Made by a program: the position numbers and the translations under genes. Shown piece after piece: positions 14,101 to 16,755 of a stretch of 16,755 nucleotides of DNA (within the stretch, counting starts at the first letter, position 1; each line of letters begins with the position of its first letter). The DNA is taken from the NCBI GenBank assembly GCA_937930625.1, contig CALHBW010000283.1, forward strand, positions 1 to 16,755. The letters run 5' to 3'. The notes below the pieces were generated by a model that worked only from the letters and a program-made list of their open reading frames with translations, was not told the DNA's origin and ran no database searches. Source of the DNA: an uncultured Saprospiraceae bacterium (GTDB lineage Bacteria > Bacteroidota > Bacteroidia > Chitinophagales > Saprospiraceae).

Positions 14101-14122
14101 AAATAAGTATCAGTTATAAATA

Positions 14123-14155
14123 ATAATGGGATAAAGCTCTGCTTCATCCCGTTAT
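14123..14155. terminator. Orphan terminator-like hairpin related to 10688-10722
   Basis: A 15-bp stem with one mismatch and a G-U pair around GGGATAAAGC-TCT-GCTTCATCCC. Sequence and flanks (TAAATAATAAT before it) match the operon terminator at 10688-10722, but no gene on either strand ends nearby: the next gene to the right starts on the plus strand at 14528. Confidence 0.6.
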
Positions 14156-14400
14156 ATTTACATTTAATTATCTTATTTAAATACGAATATTTTTGTGGTA
14201 AAATGCTAAAAAACAATTACTTGTGAAATATTTTTTTATTAAAAAAAATATTAAAATTAAAATGAATTTATGATTATTTAAATAAAATATAAATTAAATT
14301 TTACTGTGTAATTTTATAAAATTACATAAAAAATTTGACCGTACATTTCCTGCGTTCTTCTCCGAAAAGTACCTGTACCTACAGTGATATATATCATCAA
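14156..14400. other. AT-rich gap without recognisable gene
   Basis: About 245 bases of strongly AT-rich DNA with no plausible coding frame. The only structure I see is a 12-bp palindrome TGATATATATCA at 14385-14396, just upstream of the promoter-like site of the hydrolase gene, which could be an operator. Confidence 0.5.
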
Positions 14401-14407
14401 GTATCGG

Positions 14408-14415
14408 TATATTTG
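14408..14415 (+). promoter_or_regulatory. Candidate -7 element (TATATTTG) for the secreted hydrolase gene
   Basis: Perfect TAnnTTTG match, followed by ACAG, giving a leader of about 105 bases. A second, imperfect candidate (TACTTTGC, near 14475-14482) lies closer to the start codon. Confidence 0.45.
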
Positions 14416-14527
14416 ACAGTCAGAGAGTTCGTAAAAAAATATAAATCTCCTTTACGTTTTCTTATAATTCAAAATACTTTGCGTAATTTCGCTCAATTGT
14501 TTAACCAAATAATGTTACCAAACAAAT

Positions 14528-16450
14528 ATGAAATTAACACAGACCATCCTCGTTGTGCTATCACTTCTTATCACATCAAACATCCGAGCACAACCAACTG
14601 ACTGCCAATCTGAACGTTACAAAGAGCAAGTGTTCAACAACATTCGCCGTACCAATGACATCACCTATGCTGTGGCAGAGAATGTATTGGGATTTGACCA
14701 AAGTCTTGAACTGGATTTCTACGAGCCTGACCCAAGTGCCGAGTATCTCGAAAAGCGTCCGCTGGTCGTGATGTTTTTCGGTGGTGCATACACGCTGGGT
14801 AGCAAACAAGATGCAGATATTACGGCTTGGTGCGATAGCTTGGCACATTATGGCTATGCTTGTGCTGCCGTTGAATATCGTCTGGACAATGCGCCTAATC
14901 TTGTGCTGCCGGGCAGACCTGTCCGCGCGGCGTATCGAGCCATTCAGGATGGACGCGCGGCTATACGTTATCTGCTTGCAGACCCGACTGGTTTTGGGTT
15001 CAATATCGACCCTGACCATATCTACACAGGCGGTGAAAGTGCGGGAGCGATTACCGCCATTCACGTTGCCTATCTTGAAGAATCGGAGCGACCTGCCGAT
15101 ACGTTTTCAGGTTTCTTGCTATCCGACCAAGGCTGTCTCGACTGCTCCGGCAATAATTTTGTACAACCATTTTCTATTGCAGGTATTATCGACCTTTGGG
15201 GGGCAACCCTCTCTCTGGACTACCTTGACGCGGCGGAAAATGTACCGATGGTTATTATTCACGGTGAAGATGATTTTATTGTACCCTACACTTCCGGTGC
15301 GCCTTTTAATATACCGACATTTCCTACCATGTACGGAGCAGTACCAATGGATGCAGAATTGACCGCGAAAGGCATCTGCCACGAGTTTTATTCTTATCCG
15401 GGCGAAGGGCATGTTTTTTATGGTATTCCATCCGGTATCGTGACTTTTCCAAATGACCTTTGGGAACCCGTTTTTACACAAGGACATGAGTTTTTGTATA
15501 ACAAAACGCTCAAATTTGACTCGCCCGTACCCGCAGGCGAAACGATGGTTTGTCAGGGAGCTACCGAGACCTACGATGTTGCTGCTACGGCGGGTTCGAT
15601 TTACTGCTGGGATGTGGTCAATGGAACGATTGTCTCTACAAATGATAATCAAGTGACCGTCCAATGGAACACTTCTCCGGGTTATCTGACACTTACTGAA
15701 ACCAATTGTCTTGATGTCGTTGGTACCTCACAGACTATCGAAGTCTTACCTTTTGCTTGCTGTGCGCCGATGGATTTGGTGTTTAATTTTGATGCAACAC
15801 CACAACAAACGACTTGGGAAATACTTGACGTTGACGGCAATCCCGTTGCTACGGGCGGTGCGTATAATGTGGGAGATATTTCTGCGACAGAAGGTGTTTG
15901 CTTGCCCGATGGTTGCTACGATTTGGTGGTGTATGATTCGGCAAATGATGGCATGTGTCCGCGCCGCACAAGTACCGTTTTGACAGGTATCAATATTGCT
16001 ACGCTTGGTTTGGGTGGTGTATTTAATGGTATTCCGAGAATGATGTGCGGAAATTACACCCTCACAGATGCACTGGGCAATACCCTCGCATCGGGCGGTG
16101 GTAGATTTGGCACTTCTGAAACCAATACTTTCTGCGTGACAGGTGGCTTCACTCCGCTACAACAAGAGGACGATACTCACCAACGTATTACAAATGATAT
16201 TTCTACGAATATAAATATTTATCCCAATCCTGCTCGCGACCAAATTACCATTGAACATAATATTCAAACGGATAATAATATTCAAATTGATATGATGGAT
16301 GTGAATGGTAAAATGGTACAACAACATTCAATCGTAAATACAAACGAAAGTATTATCTCGTTGAATGTGAGCGACTTGGCATCGGGTATTTATTTCGCTC
16401 GAATAATATTTGATAATACGATTATTACTGAAAAAATTATTAAGAAATAA
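14528..16450 (+). CDS. Secreted alpha/beta-hydrolase (esterase-like) with type IX secretion tail
   Basis: 640 residues. Signal peptide 1-22 (MKLTQTILVVLSLLITSNIRAQ). Residues about 45-330 are an alpha/beta-hydrolase of the carboxylesterase/BD-FAE-like group: oxyanion-hole region F84-GGAY, nucleophile elbow G169-E-S171-A-G173, acid residue D249 in 'HGEDDFIVP', and H295 in 'GEGH'. The triad is complete. Residues about 335-408 look like an Ig/PKD-like domain ('CQGATETYDVAA', 'TVQWN'). Residues about 411-537 are a Cys-containing beta domain with C463YDLVVYDSANDGMC, related to the DxxGDGW-type domain of secreted Bacteroidota proteins. Residues about 562-640 (N-I-Y-P-N-P-A ... 'DLASGIYFARI') are a Por secretion tail for type IX export. 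Substrate unknown; esters or acylated polysaccharides are guesses. Single gene, divergent from the operon to its left. Confidence 0.9.
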   Translation: MKLTQTILVVLSLLITSNIRAQPTDCQSERYKEQVFNNIRRTNDITYAVAENVLGFDQSLELDFYEPDPSAEYLEKRPLVVMFFGGAYTLGSKQDADITAWCDSLAHYGYACAAVEYRLDNAPNLVLPGRPVRAAYRAIQDGRAAIRYLLADPTGFGFNIDPDHIYTGGESAGAITAIHVAYLEESERPADTFSGFLLSDQGCLDCSGNNFVQPFSIAGIIDLWGATLSLDYLDAAENVPMVIIHGEDDFIVPYTSGAPFNIPTFPTMYGAVPMDAELTAKGICHEFYSYPGEGHVFYGIPSGIVTFPNDLWEPVFTQGHEFLYNKTLKFDSPVPAGETMVCQGATETYDVAATAGSIYCWDVVNGTIVSTNDNQVTVQWNTSPGYLTLTETNCLDVVGTSQTIEVLPFACCAPMDLVFNFDATPQQTTWEILDVDGNPVATGGAYNVGDISATEGVCLPDGCYDLVVYDSANDGMCPRRTSTVLTGINIATLGLGGVFNGIPRMMCGNYTLTDALGNTLASGGGRFGTSETNTFCVTGGFTPLQQEDDTHQRITNDISTNINIYPNPARDQITIEHNIQTDNNIQIDMMDVNGKMVQQHSIVNTNESIISLNVSDLASGIYFARIIFDNTIITEKIIKK

Positions 16451-16453
16451 ATT

Positions 16454-16499
16454 AGTTGATAGTTCATAGTTCATAGTTCATAGTCGATAGTTTATAGTA
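16454..16499. repeat. Period-7 tandem repeat (AGTTCAT)
   Basis: Heptamers AGTTGAT, AGTTCAT three times, AGTCGAT, AGTTTAT and a partial unit, right after the stop of the hydrolase gene. CTATGAACTATGA at 16514-16526 is the reverse complement of the same units, so the tract can fold into a hairpin downstream of the gene. Confidence 0.85.
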
Positions 16500-16536
16500 C
16501 TTATCGCGTTCACCTATGAACTATGAGGGGTAGTCC

Positions 16537-16544
16537 TATATTTG
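16537..16544 (+). promoter_or_regulatory. Promoter-like TATATTTG near the right edge
   Basis: Perfect TAnnTTTG match in the non-coding right end (16451-16755). No coding region follows within the window, so it would serve a gene or small RNA starting beyond or near the edge. Next to it lie short repeats of CTAAGCA type (about 16574-16597). Confidence 0.3.
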
Positions 16545-16645
16545 TAATGCTATATGAATAATAATTTTGAACCACTAAGCAACTAAGCAACACTAAGTAT
16601 CTCATAAGCAATTACGGCTCATCTAGGAATTTGGTGGAAAGCCCA

Positions 16646-16676
16646 CTCGTCGGACATTTTCAAAATGTCAGACGAG
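16646..16676. terminator. Hairpin near the right edge
   Basis: CTCGTC-G-GACATTT pairs with AAATGTC-A-GACGAG with one internal mismatch and a 3-base loop. Neither side has a clean T-run, so terminator function is uncertain. The remaining bases to 16755 are AT-rich with no gene visible. Confidence 0.4.
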
Positions 16677-16755
16677 ATAGATTTACGTTTGAATTTAAAT
16701 TATTTTACAAACAAATTTTTTATTTTTATTTTGTAAATAATTGATTTTAAATAGA

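Noticed and set aside
14335..14601. Open plus-strand frame of 88 codons before and into the hydrolase gene
   Set aside because: Lies mostly in the AT-rich leader, overlaps the hydrolase start in another frame and shows no protein-like features.
16454..16499. CRISPR-like array
   Set aside because: Units are seven bases with no spacers; no cas genes nearby.

Overview
The window reads as chromosomal DNA of a member of the Bacteroidota, most likely close to Saprospiria. The evidence is: a type IX secretion (Por secretion) tail on one secreted protein; TAnnTTTG promoter elements in place of E. coli-like -10 boxes; very AT-rich gaps between moderately GC-richer genes; 'GCTDPTAxNYDPxAxxDDGSC'-type modules; and an IPTVGEWG-type C-terminal sorting signal. 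Assignment below phylum is inference. There are eight protein genes (one cut by the left edge) and no rRNA, tRNA or CRISPR array that I can see.

Left part (1-4137, all minus strand): the start of a PD-(D/E)XK/Rpn-type nuclease-transposase gene; a fusion of a periplasmic solute-binding domain with an OmpA peptidoglycan-binding domain; and a tight pair of coiled-coil genes, one with two membrane helices and one soluble with a Pro/Lys-rich linker. I read the last three as a possible envelope-associated module. A 492-base gap before the fusion gene carries a terminator, a 154-bp MITE-like element and a large inverted repeat, so that gene probably has its own promoter.

Middle (4359-13811): a lone plus-strand lipoprotein, then two minus-strand transcription units for large secreted surface proteins. 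One unit is a 1837-residue protein: cytochrome c-like domain, three PPC-like domains, three lectin-like domains, five about 107-residue repeats, and an IPTVGEWG tail. The other is a two-gene operon of a small secreted protein (117 aa) and an 887-residue paralogue with three of the same repeats and an identical 35-residue tail. The two units share a nearly identical promoter and leader, which points to duplication and co-expression.

Right part (13812-16755): a 716-base gap holds the promoter of the operon, a second 154-bp MITE-like element in opposite orientation, an apparently orphaned terminator and the promoter of a plus-strand secreted alpha/beta-hydrolase with a type IX tail. The last 305 bases hold heptamer repeats, a promoter-like site and a hairpin.

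The most unusual features are: (a) the pair of equal-length MITE-like elements, one of which has a natural 'empty site' in the paralogous upstream region; (b) degenerate period-7 tandem repeats of differing sequence in most intergenic gaps; (c) the cytochrome-adhesin giant and its ABC/AC repeat array; (d) two different C-terminal sorting signals side by side; (e) the coiled-coil/solute-binding-OmpA cluster.
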